19,961 bases of DNA from an uncultured Lachnospiraceae bacterium. GTDB taxonomy: Bacteria > Bacillota > Clostridia > Lachnospirales > Lachnospiraceae. Positions 6,961 to 13,731 of this stretch are shown piece by piece. Positions within the stretch are counted from its first letter, which is position 1. Every line of letters starts with the position of its first letter. The notes beneath the pieces are model-generated. The model was not told the origin of the DNA. It saw nothing but the letters and a program-made list of their open reading frames with translations, and made no database searches. The DNA is taken from assembly GCA_910585995.1 (NCBI GenBank), contig CAJUGG010000028.1, positions 1 to 19,961 on the forward strand. Reading direction: 5' to 3'. The translations under genes and the position numbers were made by a program.

Positions 6961-8361
6961 CTAATCTTTTAATTCAAAATATCCATCTAACTCTGCCAGC
7001 ACCTCGTCTTTTGACATGTTAGAGATCTGTTCAAAACTGTTGTTGGCACTAAATGGCTGGATCACATACTGCCCTTTTTGATCTTTATCTACCACAAACA
7101 GCAGCGTAAAAGTCAGCTCCTCTCCTTCTTTCATCTTGCTGAAGAAATAACTCTTGCGGTCCTCTCCCTCCCGATGAGAAGTCTGATCCAGATAGACTGC
7201 GCTCTGATCCATATGCAGATCATTGTGTTCGCTAGGAAGCGCCTCATAACTATCCCGGTTCCAGGTCAAGCTTCCGTCTCCCCTCTCTGTTACAAAGACC
7301 AGTCTAAAATTCAGAGGTACTTCCTCCCACAAGCTTTCATCATAGCAGTGCGCTTTAAGTTCCACTTTGAGGATCTCCTGCTCTGCCTGCTCTTCCCCAA
7401 TAAGCTGATAATTAGCGCCATAGTGCTGTCTGGTATAAGGTTTTAACGTCTTGTCCTCATTCACCCAGCCGTCAAATCTGGAAAAATCAAAGAAATTTTC
7501 CTCCGGGAACCCCTCGATGCTGTCCAAATATTCAACACTCAGAAGCGTAAAGCCAACTGCTCCTTCATAAGTCAATTCCTGCCCAACTGTATATACTTTT
7601 TCTTTTGGAATCCCGGCTTCCAACAGTTCTGCCATTACCCGCTCTCCATAGACCATCTGCTGCTCTTCTTTTGCTTCCTCCTGTGCTCTTGCTTCCTTTT
7701 CCTCTGCGGTCTCAAAAGCAGCATCTCCTGTCCGCTCGATACTCAGGCTGTCCGCAAATTTTAACAGTTCTTCCCGATCCATGGAATACGAAGCCACGAT
7801 CTGTATCACGCATCCTTCTGTCGGATTAAAGAGATAAATATCCGTATTGGATTCATATTTCTCAGCTTCTTCATACGTGATAATATCCGCTTCCATCCCG
7901 CTTAATGTGGTATGTTCCACGTTCTGTCCTTTGCCAACCTCGATCTTCCCGCCCAGACGGTCCAGTTCTGCAGTGGTGTAGATCGGCATAATCGTCACCC
8001 AGGCTTCTTTGTCATCCCGATATTTGCCCTCTTCCTGCTCCGAAAATCCTTCCGGCAGATAAGACGGCGTGATCTTGTATTCTCCTGGAACCAACTCATA
8101 ATTGACGGAAAATTCATATGTGGTCTCTCCAGCCTCCTGATGTACTTCTTTTTGAAAATAAGCCGCTGCGGCTGCAGCACCCACGGAGCCAATCACCAAT
8201 ACTGCACAAGCGGCTGCAATGCCTCCAAAACGCTGAATTTTATGTGCCTTTTTATTTTTTGTTCTCATCTGTTCTGCCTTTCCTTCTCGAATCTTGCTGT
8301 ATGCTTCCTGCAATCTGTCTTCTACCACCTGGGGCAGCCTCTCTTCTATTCTGTTTTCCAT
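6961..8361 (-). CDS. Probable membrane anti-sigma factor (DUF4367-like extracytoplasmic part)
   Basis: 466 aa. Residues 1-44 are charged and cytoplasmic; one transmembrane segment follows (about 45-69, very Ala-rich). Positive residues (KNKKAHK) before the segment predict an N-in orientation with a large outside domain. Residues about 90-195 (YLPEGF, then LSGMEADIITYEE, then SYSMDREELLKFADSLSIE) resemble DUF4367 domains. A Glu-rich helix (about 215-240) leads to a second outer domain (about 250-460) that I do not recognise. It starts 15 nt after the ECF sigma gene with a good ribosome site (AAGGGGG), so the two are cotranscribed. By analogy with sigma/anti-sigma pairs, the short N-terminal part should hold the sigma factor at the membrane until a surface signal arrives. 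The function is inferred from topology and context, not from a diagnostic motif. Confidence 0.75.
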   Translation of the reverse strand: MENRIEERLPQVVEDRLQEAYSKIREGKAEQMRTKNKKAHKIQRFGGIAAACAVLVIGSVGAAAAAAYFQKEVHQEAGETTYEFSVNYELVPGEYKITPSYLPEGFSEQEEGKYRDDKEAWVTIMPIYTTAELDRLGGKIEVGKGQNVEHTTLSGMEADIITYEEAEKYESNTDIYLFNPTEGCVIQIVASYSMDREELLKFADSLSIERTGDAAFETAEEKEARAQEEAKEEQQMVYGERVMAELLEAGIPKEKVYTVGQELTYEGAVGFTLLSVEYLDSIEGFPEENFFDFSRFDGWVNEDKTLKPYTRQHYGANYQLIGEEQAEQEILKVELKAHCYDESLWEEVPLNFRLVFVTERGDGSLTWNRDSYEALPSEHNDLHMDQSAVYLDQTSHREGEDRKSYFFSKMKEGEELTFTLLFVVDKDQKGQYVIQPFSANNSFEQISNMSKDEVLAELDGYFELKD

Positions 8362-8376
8362 CTGTGTTACCCCCTT

Positions 8377-8877
8377 CTACTGACTCGCTGTGATCTCTTG
8401 ACGAAGTGTTTCCCTGCCCCGCTTTAGCCGGGAGGTCACGGTATTTTCCTTCATCCCCATATATGCTGCAATCTCTTTGATCTTCAGCCCATACACATAG
8501 TATAAGGTAAAGATACTTTGATCCTTCTCCTTTAAGGGAGCCACCAGTTCCCGAAAGCCCTGTAAGCTTCCCTGATTCTCTGGATGCTCCACTTGTGGCA
8601 TCACTTCTATGGAGATATCTCCTTTTCGTTTGCGTATGATATCCTTACAGTTATTGATCAAGATCCGGATCATCCAGGTCTTAAAATACGAATTTTGCTT
8701 CAGCGTATTGATATTTTCATAACAATCCAGAACAGTCTCAGACATGGCGTCTGCAATATCTTCTTCCTCCCGAAGAAATCCCTTGGCAACTTTGTACATG
8801 CTTTGCTTGTTCTCTTCGATCAATGTTATGAAAGCTTCGGCATCTCCTCTCTTTGCTTTTCTCACCAGAAGCTCCAC
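8377..8877 (-). CDS. ECF-type RNA polymerase sigma factor (SigV-like)
   Basis: 166 aa from the GTG at 8877. Sigma region 2 is at about residues 10-80 (LIEENKQSMYKVAKGFLR, then DIADAMSETVLDCYENI, then YFKTWMIRILINNCKD). Region 4 is at about 112-163 (FTLYYVYGLKIKEIAAYMGM, then VTSRLKRGRETL, a helix-turn-helix). Region 3 is absent, as expected for ECF factors. The frame is open up to 9033 but the extra N-terminal 52 residues are not sigma-like; they would overlap the scrB stop and the scrB terminator. AGGAG at 8887-8891 selects the GTG. A candidate ECF-type promoter upstream suggests autoregulation. The linked downstream gene is the probable anti-sigma factor. Confidence 0.9.
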   Translation of the reverse strand: MELLVRKAKRGDAEAFITLIEENKQSMYKVAKGFLREEEDIADAMSETVLDCYENINTLKQNSYFKTWMIRILINNCKDIIRKRKGDISIEVMPQVEHPENQGSLQGFRELVAPLKEKDQSIFTLYYVYGLKIKEIAAYMGMKENTVTSRLKRGRETLRQEITASQ

Positions 8878-8886
8878 CTGTTCTCT

Positions 8887-8891
8887 CTCCT
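8887..8891 (-). promoter_or_regulatory. Ribosome binding site of the ECF sigma gene
   Basis: AGGAG (8891-8887) lies 9 nt before the GTG at 8877. The alternative in-frame TTG at 8910 and the upstream ATGs have no such site. It fixes the protein at a normal ECF length. Confidence 0.65.
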
Positions 8892-8927
8892 CTCTTTCTC
8901 CATCGGCCAATGTTATTTTACACTTAT

Positions 8928-8956
8928 TAGACGACAACAGGGGAGAAAATATTGCA
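8928..8956 (-). promoter_or_regulatory. Candidate ECF-type (autoregulatory) promoter
   Basis: TGCAAT (8956-8951), a 17-nt spacer, then CGTCTA (8933-8928). The CGTC -10 core is typical of promoters read by SigV-like ECF factors; the -35 is only a partial match to TGAAAC. It lies between the scrB terminator and the sigma start codon and would give a leader of about 43 nt. Confidence 0.4.
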
Positions 8957-8977
8957 GATGATAAAAATTTTTCTATC

Positions 8978-9006
8978 AAAAATGGCTGCCGCATCACGCG
9001 GCAACC
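8978..9006 (-). terminator. Intrinsic terminator of scrAB
   Basis: On the - strand a 9-bp GC-rich stem (arms 9006-8998 and 8992-8984, one G-T pair, loop 8997-8993) is followed by ATTTTT (8983-8978). It starts 10 nt after the scrB stop and separates the sucrose genes from the sigma unit. Confidence 0.85.
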
Positions 9007-9016
9007 AACTTCTTTC

Positions 9017-10477
9017 TTATGTATGCAATCCATACAGCTCTATCTGTTTTCTTCCTTTTCCTGCTTTTAGTGTCACCTGCAGGTGTTCCATAGAGTCATA
9101 GATTCTGGAGGTAAAGGTCTCCTCTCCGCCATTGACAAAGATCTCCAAGCTGGAAGTGTCGGAAAAGATCCACAGATCCCGTACTTCTGGCAAGCAGATG
9201 CTCCTGACGGTCCGTCCGGCGCCGCAGCCTGTCAGATCAAGGCTTAATACACCTTCTTGATAAGACAATACCGCCGACTCCCGAAGAAGCAGGGTAAACG
9301 CTTCTGTCGGATCATCCATCGTAAGTTTCCATTCAAAACAGGGAGAGACATCTGTGCAAAATTCTGCTCCGGCTTCCAAAGTCTTGACTGTCCCATCGTC
9401 TCTCATCTGCCTAAATTCTTTAAGCGGACGCTGACACAGCCTTCCATTTTGGCTGACATAAAGTTCTCTAGGGATTGTCAGCGCATGCACCCAGCCATTT
9501 TTAACCATTACTTCACAGTCATAATCTGCATCCGGTGTGGACATCCAGCCCAACAAGATCCATCTTCCAGACTCATCCTGAAATACTTGAGGAGCATAGA
9601 AATCAAACCCTCTGTCAAGTGTAAAGAACTCTCCCACATCATACTCGCTTCCTTTAAAATCATAAGCTAGCGGGAAATAACCACACAGGTTCTCCTTTAC
9701 CAGACCATTTTCTTTTTTACGCATCTTCTGCGGACAAGCGATCAAAAACTGCCTGCCATCCACCTTTAGATAATTGGGACATTCCCACATATATCCAAAA
9801 GGCTCTTTTGTCTCAAACCGCAGACGATACGTCCAGTCTGTCAGATTGCTGCTCTCGAACAACAGTACGCTGCCTGTATCCTGCAAGTCCCTCGCTCCCT
9901 GGATCATAAAGTATTGTCCCTGTTCACAAAATACCTGAGGATCACGCACATGCAGACTTAAGTCCGAAGGATAATCCGTATTTTTCATCAGCAGACGTTT
10001 GTTAGAAAAATGAAATCCGTCTTTGGATGTCATTAAGATCGTATTCTGCTCCCGTCCGCCGGTGATATAGTCATACTCCTTATCTGCATGCCGTACATTT
10101 CCTGTATAGTACACATACATAGTGTCGTCTTTTACAAAGGCGGAACCACTGTAAGCTCCATTTTCATCCCACTTGGTATCTGGAAAATTCGCTGGCTCCT
10201 GTATTTCATAATGGATAAAATCCCTAGTTGTCACATGTCCCCAGAGCACACTGCAAAGCTCCGGATAAAAAGGGACATATTGATGATAAATATGATAGAT
10301 GCCATCTTTCTGGCACAGACCGTTGGGATCATTGATCCATCCGACAGGCGGATGAAGATGGTAACAAAGCCTGATAGGATCGGATGCCGCCTGCTGACGT
10401 CTCACTTCCATCTTCTGCATCTCTTTTAGAAACCCATCCCGATCCATTGGTTTTTTCTTCAAAGTCATATCTGCCAT
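9017..10477 (-). CDS. scrB: Sucrose-6-phosphate hydrolase (GH32)
   Basis: Cytosolic glycosidase splitting sucrose 6-phosphate, the product of the upstream PTS permease, into glucose 6-phosphate and fructose. 486 aa. GH32 signatures: WINDPNG (47-53, nucleophile Asp50), RDP (178-180, transition-state Asp179), and WECPNY with acid/base Glu232. A five-bladed propeller domain occupies about residues 35-340, with a C-terminal beta-sandwich after it. No signal peptide, so intracellular. The ATG at 10477 follows AAGGAG (10491-10486), which overlaps the stop codon of scrA, so translation is probably coupled. No fructokinase gene is in the window. Another beta-fructoside phosphate hydrolase role is possible, but the neighbouring permease favours sucrose. 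Confidence 0.93.
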   Translation of the reverse strand: MADMTLKKKPMDRDGFLKEMQKMEVRRQQAASDPIRLCYHLHPPVGWINDPNGLCQKDGIYHIYHQYVPFYPELCSVLWGHVTTRDFIHYEIQEPANFPDTKWDENGAYSGSAFVKDDTMYVYYTGNVRHADKEYDYITGGREQNTILMTSKDGFHFSNKRLLMKNTDYPSDLSLHVRDPQVFCEQGQYFMIQGARDLQDTGSVLLFESSNLTDWTYRLRFETKEPFGYMWECPNYLKVDGRQFLIACPQKMRKKENGLVKENLCGYFPLAYDFKGSEYDVGEFFTLDRGFDFYAPQVFQDESGRWILLGWMSTPDADYDCEVMVKNGWVHALTIPRELYVSQNGRLCQRPLKEFRQMRDDGTVKTLEAGAEFCTDVSPCFEWKLTMDDPTEAFTLLLRESAVLSYQEGVLSLDLTGCGAGRTVRSICLPEVRDLWIFSDTSSLEIFVNGGEETFTSRIYDSMEHLQVTLKAGKGRKQIELYGLHT

Positions 10478-10489
10478 CTCTTTGACTCC

Positions 10490-12412
10490 TTATAGTTTCT
10501 CTCCATGTGTCACATGGCGCATAGATATCCCACTGACATCCGGCTGATGATCTGGATCTGTGAAGACCATGGGAATCGCGGTATCATAACCTGCTGCTTT
10601 TATCTGATCCCGTTCAAAACTCACCAAAGACTGTCCTGCCTTCACCACATCCCCGTCTTTGACATGGGCAGTAAAGTGTTTCCCCTGCAGATTTACCGTA
10701 TCGATTCCAATATGAATCAAGATCTCCAGTCCGCCCTCAGATACCAGGCAGATCGCATGTTTGGTGTCAAATATGGAAGAAACTGTACCATTCACTGGTG
10801 CACATACTTCACCTTCTTCCGGGAGTATCGCAAAGCCATCACCCAACATCTTCTGTGCAAATGTGCTGTCTTTGACTTCTTCCATAGGAATCATCTGACC
10901 GGTTGCATAGGCATAGAGCACATCTTTCCCCGAATTTCCTGTTGTATCTTTCTCTGCTCTATGCTGTTCTGGTGTCTTGACCGGCGTTGGTGTCTTGACT
11001 TCCTCTGGCTGTTTTTGAAAACCGCCCAATACAAAAGTGATGATAAATCCTGCCGCCAGTGCCAGTACATGAGCGATGATATAGCTGATATATCCGTTGT
11101 TTGCCGGATCTGCCAGAGCAATGCCCGGAAGCACCGTCGTACCAAAGCCAAGAGCTGCTAAATTGGTAAAATATACTACCGCACCGCCGATCGCACCACC
11201 GATACATCCTCCTACTAAAGGATACTTAAATCTTAGATTGATACCAAAAAGTGCCGGCTCTGTAATACCAAACAATACCGAGATAAAACTTGGGATACAT
11301 AACTCTTTGGTTCTGGCATCTTTATAATTTCGGCTCAGATATCCAAGAACTGCACCGCCCTGACCAATAATCGCAACAGACATCAAAGGATTCAGGATAT
11401 TTCTTCCGGTATCTGCCAAAAGCTGTGCCTCGATGGCTCCAAAGATATGATGCAGACCAGTGATGACGATAAGCTGCTGAAATCCAGAAAATACTGCATA
11501 TCCAAACACACCTAGATTTTGTGTCATCCAAACCAAAGCGCCTGTCAGCGCCGAAGCCAGTCCTCGTCCCACCGGACCCACGATAGTAAACAAGAGAATC
11601 GCGCTGACTAAGGTGGTCAGCAGAGGCGATACTAAAAGCCTGACCACTTCCGGTACTTTTTTCTCAAAGAAGATATCAAATTTTGCAGTTACCACACCCA
11701 TCAGCAGAGCCACAATAATGCCCCCCTGGAAACCTACCAGGTCTACGCCCAGTCCAAAGATATGCAAAGTGGTCACTTCTGCCGTCCCCTGTGCGGCTGC
11801 ATAGGCATCCGTCAGGCTCGGTGAGAGCATAATACAGCCGATAACGATACCCAGGATCGGCCTTCCTCCAAATCGCTTGCAGGCACTGTACGCTACCGCA
11901 AGAGGCAAAAAGCCAAAGATTGCTCCAGAAGAGATATTGATCAGTCTGGTGATGCCATATAAAGTCTCATTGTTCTGCACCACATCCATATTAGTCAGCA
12001 CGCCTGATAAGCCCGTCAAAAGCGCTGCCGCTAAGATACCTGGCATAATGTCGATAAATACATCTGACAGTGCCTTGATAATCCTCTGGATGGGATTCAT
12101 CTTTTTATTGGCCTCGGTCTTTAAGTCGCTTAGACTCATCCCTGCCATCCCGGTATAATCTTTAAATACTTCATACACATCATTCACAAGTCCCGCTCCA
12201 AAGATAATCTGAAGCTGATCACCTGCTACGAAGACACCCTTTACCAGGTCTAATTCCTCGATGGCCTGCTGATCCACCACCTCATTGTTCTCTAATACAA
12301 TCCTAAGTCTGGTAGCACAGTGTGCAATCCCCTGGATATTTTTCTTGCCTCCCACTAATTCTGCTAATTTCTGTGAGATTGCAAGATATCTCTGTCTTTT
12401 CTTTTCGTCCAT
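10490..12412 (-). CDS. scrA: PTS sucrose-type EIIBCA permease
   Basis: Membrane permease that imports and phosphorylates a sugar at the expense of PEP through HPr. 640 aa with three fused domains. EIIB is at about 1-90 with the phosphocysteine in GIAHCATRLRI (Cys32). EIIC is at about 105-465 with many hydrophobic segments, including the conserved GLHHIFGAIEAQLL and FGITEPALFGINLRFKYP. A Pro/Thr/Lys linker follows, then a glucose-type EIIA at about 500-640 with His552 (TKHAI) and the phosphorylated His567 (LIHIGIDTVNLQG), spaced 15 residues apart as in glucose EIIA. Sucrose is inferred from EIIC resemblance and from scrB following at once. AGGAGG stands just before the ATG at 12412. A divergent AraC-family gene is the likely regulator. 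Confidence 0.92.
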   Translation of the reverse strand: MDEKKRQRYLAISQKLAELVGGKKNIQGIAHCATRLRIVLENNEVVDQQAIEELDLVKGVFVAGDQLQIIFGAGLVNDVYEVFKDYTGMAGMSLSDLKTEANKKMNPIQRIIKALSDVFIDIMPGILAAALLTGLSGVLTNMDVVQNNETLYGITRLINISSGAIFGFLPLAVAYSACKRFGGRPILGIVIGCIMLSPSLTDAYAAAQGTAEVTTLHIFGLGVDLVGFQGGIIVALLMGVVTAKFDIFFEKKVPEVVRLLVSPLLTTLVSAILLFTIVGPVGRGLASALTGALVWMTQNLGVFGYAVFSGFQQLIVITGLHHIFGAIEAQLLADTGRNILNPLMSVAIIGQGGAVLGYLSRNYKDARTKELCIPSFISVLFGITEPALFGINLRFKYPLVGGCIGGAIGGAVVYFTNLAALGFGTTVLPGIALADPANNGYISYIIAHVLALAAGFIITFVLGGFQKQPEEVKTPTPVKTPEQHRAEKDTTGNSGKDVLYAYATGQMIPMEEVKDSTFAQKMLGDGFAILPEEGEVCAPVNGTVSSIFDTKHAICLVSEGGLEILIHIGIDTVNLQGKHFTAHVKDGDVVKAGQSLVSFERDQIKAAGYDTAIPMVFTDPDHQPDVSGISMRHVTHGEKL

Positions 12413-12450
12413 AGTTCCCTCCTGTTTGTTAATTATGTATCAAATGTGAA

Positions 12451-12495
12451 AGAGCAATCGCCTTTTTTCACCTCCTTTTTCTTTCCTATTGCTCT
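12451..12495 (-). promoter_or_regulatory. scrA leader hairpin with a perfect anti-16S sequence in its loop
   Basis: Perfect 8-bp arms AGAGCAAT / ATTGCTCT (12495-12488 and 12458-12451 on the - strand) enclose a purine-rich 29-nt loop. The loop contains AAAGGAGGTGA, fully complementary to the 3' end of 16S rRNA, but no ATG follows at a proper distance. scrA has its own AGGAGG closer to the ATG. A GTG inside the loop could open a 12-codon leader frame. A control role is inference. Confidence 0.4.
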
Positions 12496-12509
12496 CTTCT
12501 GTGATATCT

Positions 12510-12544
12510 ACTATACTATATCTGGAAAATATAGACATGGACAA
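12510..12544 (-). promoter_or_regulatory. Candidate scrA promoter
   Basis: TTGTCC (12544-12539), an 18-nt spacer and TATAGT (12520-12515) on the - strand. On the + strand the same A+T-rich block gives TTGCTC (12489-12494), 18 nt, TATACT (12513-12518), a possible promoter for the AraC-family gene. The two divergent promoters would overlap at their -10 boxes. Confidence 0.4.
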
Positions 12545-12545
12545 A

Positions 12546-12574
12546 TGTTGCAAAATCATGTACCTTTGTGACAA
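12546..12574. promoter_or_regulatory. Possible operator between scrA and the AraC-family gene
   Basis: GTTGCAAAA (12546-12554) and TTTGTGACAAC (12564-12574) form an imperfect dyad ending in GTTG and CAAC. It sits just upstream of the candidate scrA -35, where an AraC-type activator would be expected to bind. There is no typical CRE operator in this intergenic stretch. Confidence 0.25.
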
Positions 12575-12607
12575 CCTTTTTACACACATTTTGTAGGAGG
12601 ATCTCTT

Positions 12608-13426
12608 ATGAAAGACTTTATCTTTTCCAACGATTTTTTCAGAAACCTGGATGCTTTTGTGTACACCTGCGGCTATGAGACCTGCAAGCCGGGCCACAGC
12701 TACGGGCCAGTCCTGCGAAGCGGCTATCTGATCCACTATGTCTTAAAAGGGCATGGCTACTTTCAGGTACATGGCACCACCTACCGCTTAGGAGAAGGCG
12801 ATGCCTTCCTAATATGCCCCGACGAACTGATCTATTATGAGGCGGACAAAAAAGATCCATGGACTTATACCTGGATCGGATTTCAGGGAGTGAAGATCCG
12901 GGAATATCTGGAGCGTACCTCTCTGTTGACCACACCTGTCTTTCACTATGGACACGATGACCGCATCCGGCTCTGCCATGAGAAGATGTTTGAAGCCAAT
13001 CAGCTTGCCTCTAACCGGGATCTGATCATGAACAGCATCCTGTACGAATATCTCTTTCTCCTAGTTCGCAAATTTCCAAAAGAACATATCTCTCCTCAGG
13101 AGAAGCAGATTGTCTATGTGGAAGAAGCGTTGCGCTATATAGAATCCTGCTATGCGCAGGATATCTCCATCCAGTCCATCGCAAAAGACTTAGGGCTAGA
13201 CCGCTCCTATCTGCACCGGCTCTTTAAGGCCGCCACCGGATTCTCTCCCCAGGAATATCTGCTGGATCTGCGGATACGAAAAGCCTGTAGCCTGCTGGTC
13301 AAGACCGACCTGTCTGTGGCGATCATCGCATTATCTGTGGGATACGAAGACACTTTATATTTTTCCAGACTGTTTAAAAGGAAAAAAGGCATCAGCCCAA
13401 GCAGCTATCGCGCCTCACACCAATAG
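12608..13426 (+). CDS. AraC-family transcriptional regulator, probable scrAB regulator
   Basis: 272 aa. The N-terminal part (about 15-120) is an AraC-binding cupin-like domain (SGYLIHYVLKGHGYFQV, then YRLGEGDAFLICPDE). The C-terminal 100 residues hold two helix-turn-helix motifs: ISIQSIAKDLGLDRSYLHRL with FKAATGFSPQEYL, then SVAIIALSVGYEDTLYFSRL with FKRKKGISPSSYR, the classic AraC/XylS signature. The ATG at 12608 follows AGGAGG with 8-nt spacing. It is divergent from scrAB, so it probably senses sucrose or a derivative and activates those genes; this kind of regulator is common next to sugar genes of Firmicutes. feoA lies only 59 nt downstream and no terminator is visible between them. Confidence 0.9.
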   Translation: MKDFIFSNDFFRNLDAFVYTCGYETCKPGHSYGPVLRSGYLIHYVLKGHGYFQVHGTTYRLGEGDAFLICPDELIYYEADKKDPWTYTWIGFQGVKIREYLERTSLLTTPVFHYGHDDRIRLCHEKMFEANQLASNRDLIMNSILYEYLFLLVRKFPKEHISPQEKQIVYVEEALRYIESCYAQDISIQSIAKDLGLDRSYLHRLFKAATGFSPQEYLLDLRIRKACSLLVKTDLSVAIIALSVGYEDTLYFSRLFKRKKGISPSSYRASHQ

Positions 13427-13485
13427 TAAAAGTCCTGCATAGTATACCATAAGAAAATTGAGTTCTGCCATCCAGGAGAACCTCT

Positions 13486-13722
13486 ATGACATCCACCATC
13501 TCTCTAAACCAGCTTGCGCCAGGGCAATCTGCGAAAGTCAAAGAATTAAAGACTGCTGGTTCCATGCGCAGGCGGCTGTTAGATCTGGGCCTGATTGCCC
13601 ACACAGAAGTGATGTGCTTAGGCCGCAGTCCTTTAGGCGACCCATCTGCCTATCTGATCCGGGGCGCCGTCATCGCCATCCGTACAAAAGACAGCCAAAA
13701 TATTATCATAGAGACAAGTTAG
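13486..13722 (+). CDS. feoA: Ferrous iron transport protein A
   Basis: 78-aa cytosolic SH3-like protein that accompanies the FeoB ferrous iron transporter. The pattern LAPGQSAKVKELKTAGSMRR followed by LLDLGLIAHTEVMCLGRSPL and a C-terminal IRGAVIAIRTKDSQNI is characteristic: a conserved 'RRL.DLGL' turn and a beta-rich end. The ATG at 13486 is preceded by AGGAG with 8-nt spacing. feoB begins 9 nt after its stop codon, so the two form an operon. I see no clear Fur operator in the 59 nt upstream. Family and role are clear from sequence and neighbour. Confidence 0.93.
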   Translation: MTSTISLNQLAPGQSAKVKELKTAGSMRRRLLDLGLIAHTEVMCLGRSPLGDPSAYLIRGAVIAIRTKDSQNIIIETS

Positions 13723-13731
13723 GGAGTATAT

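Noticed and set aside
8878..9033. N-terminal extension of the ECF sigma frame
   Set aside because: The extra 52 residues are not sigma-like, overlap the scrB stop and terminator, and lack a ribosome site.
12413..12607. Catabolite-responsive (CRE) operator for scrAB
   Set aside because: No sequence fitting the CcpA consensus with its central CG was found in the intergenic region.
13427..13485. Fur box upstream of feoA
   Set aside because: The A+T-rich stretch has no convincing 19-bp dyad of the Fur type.
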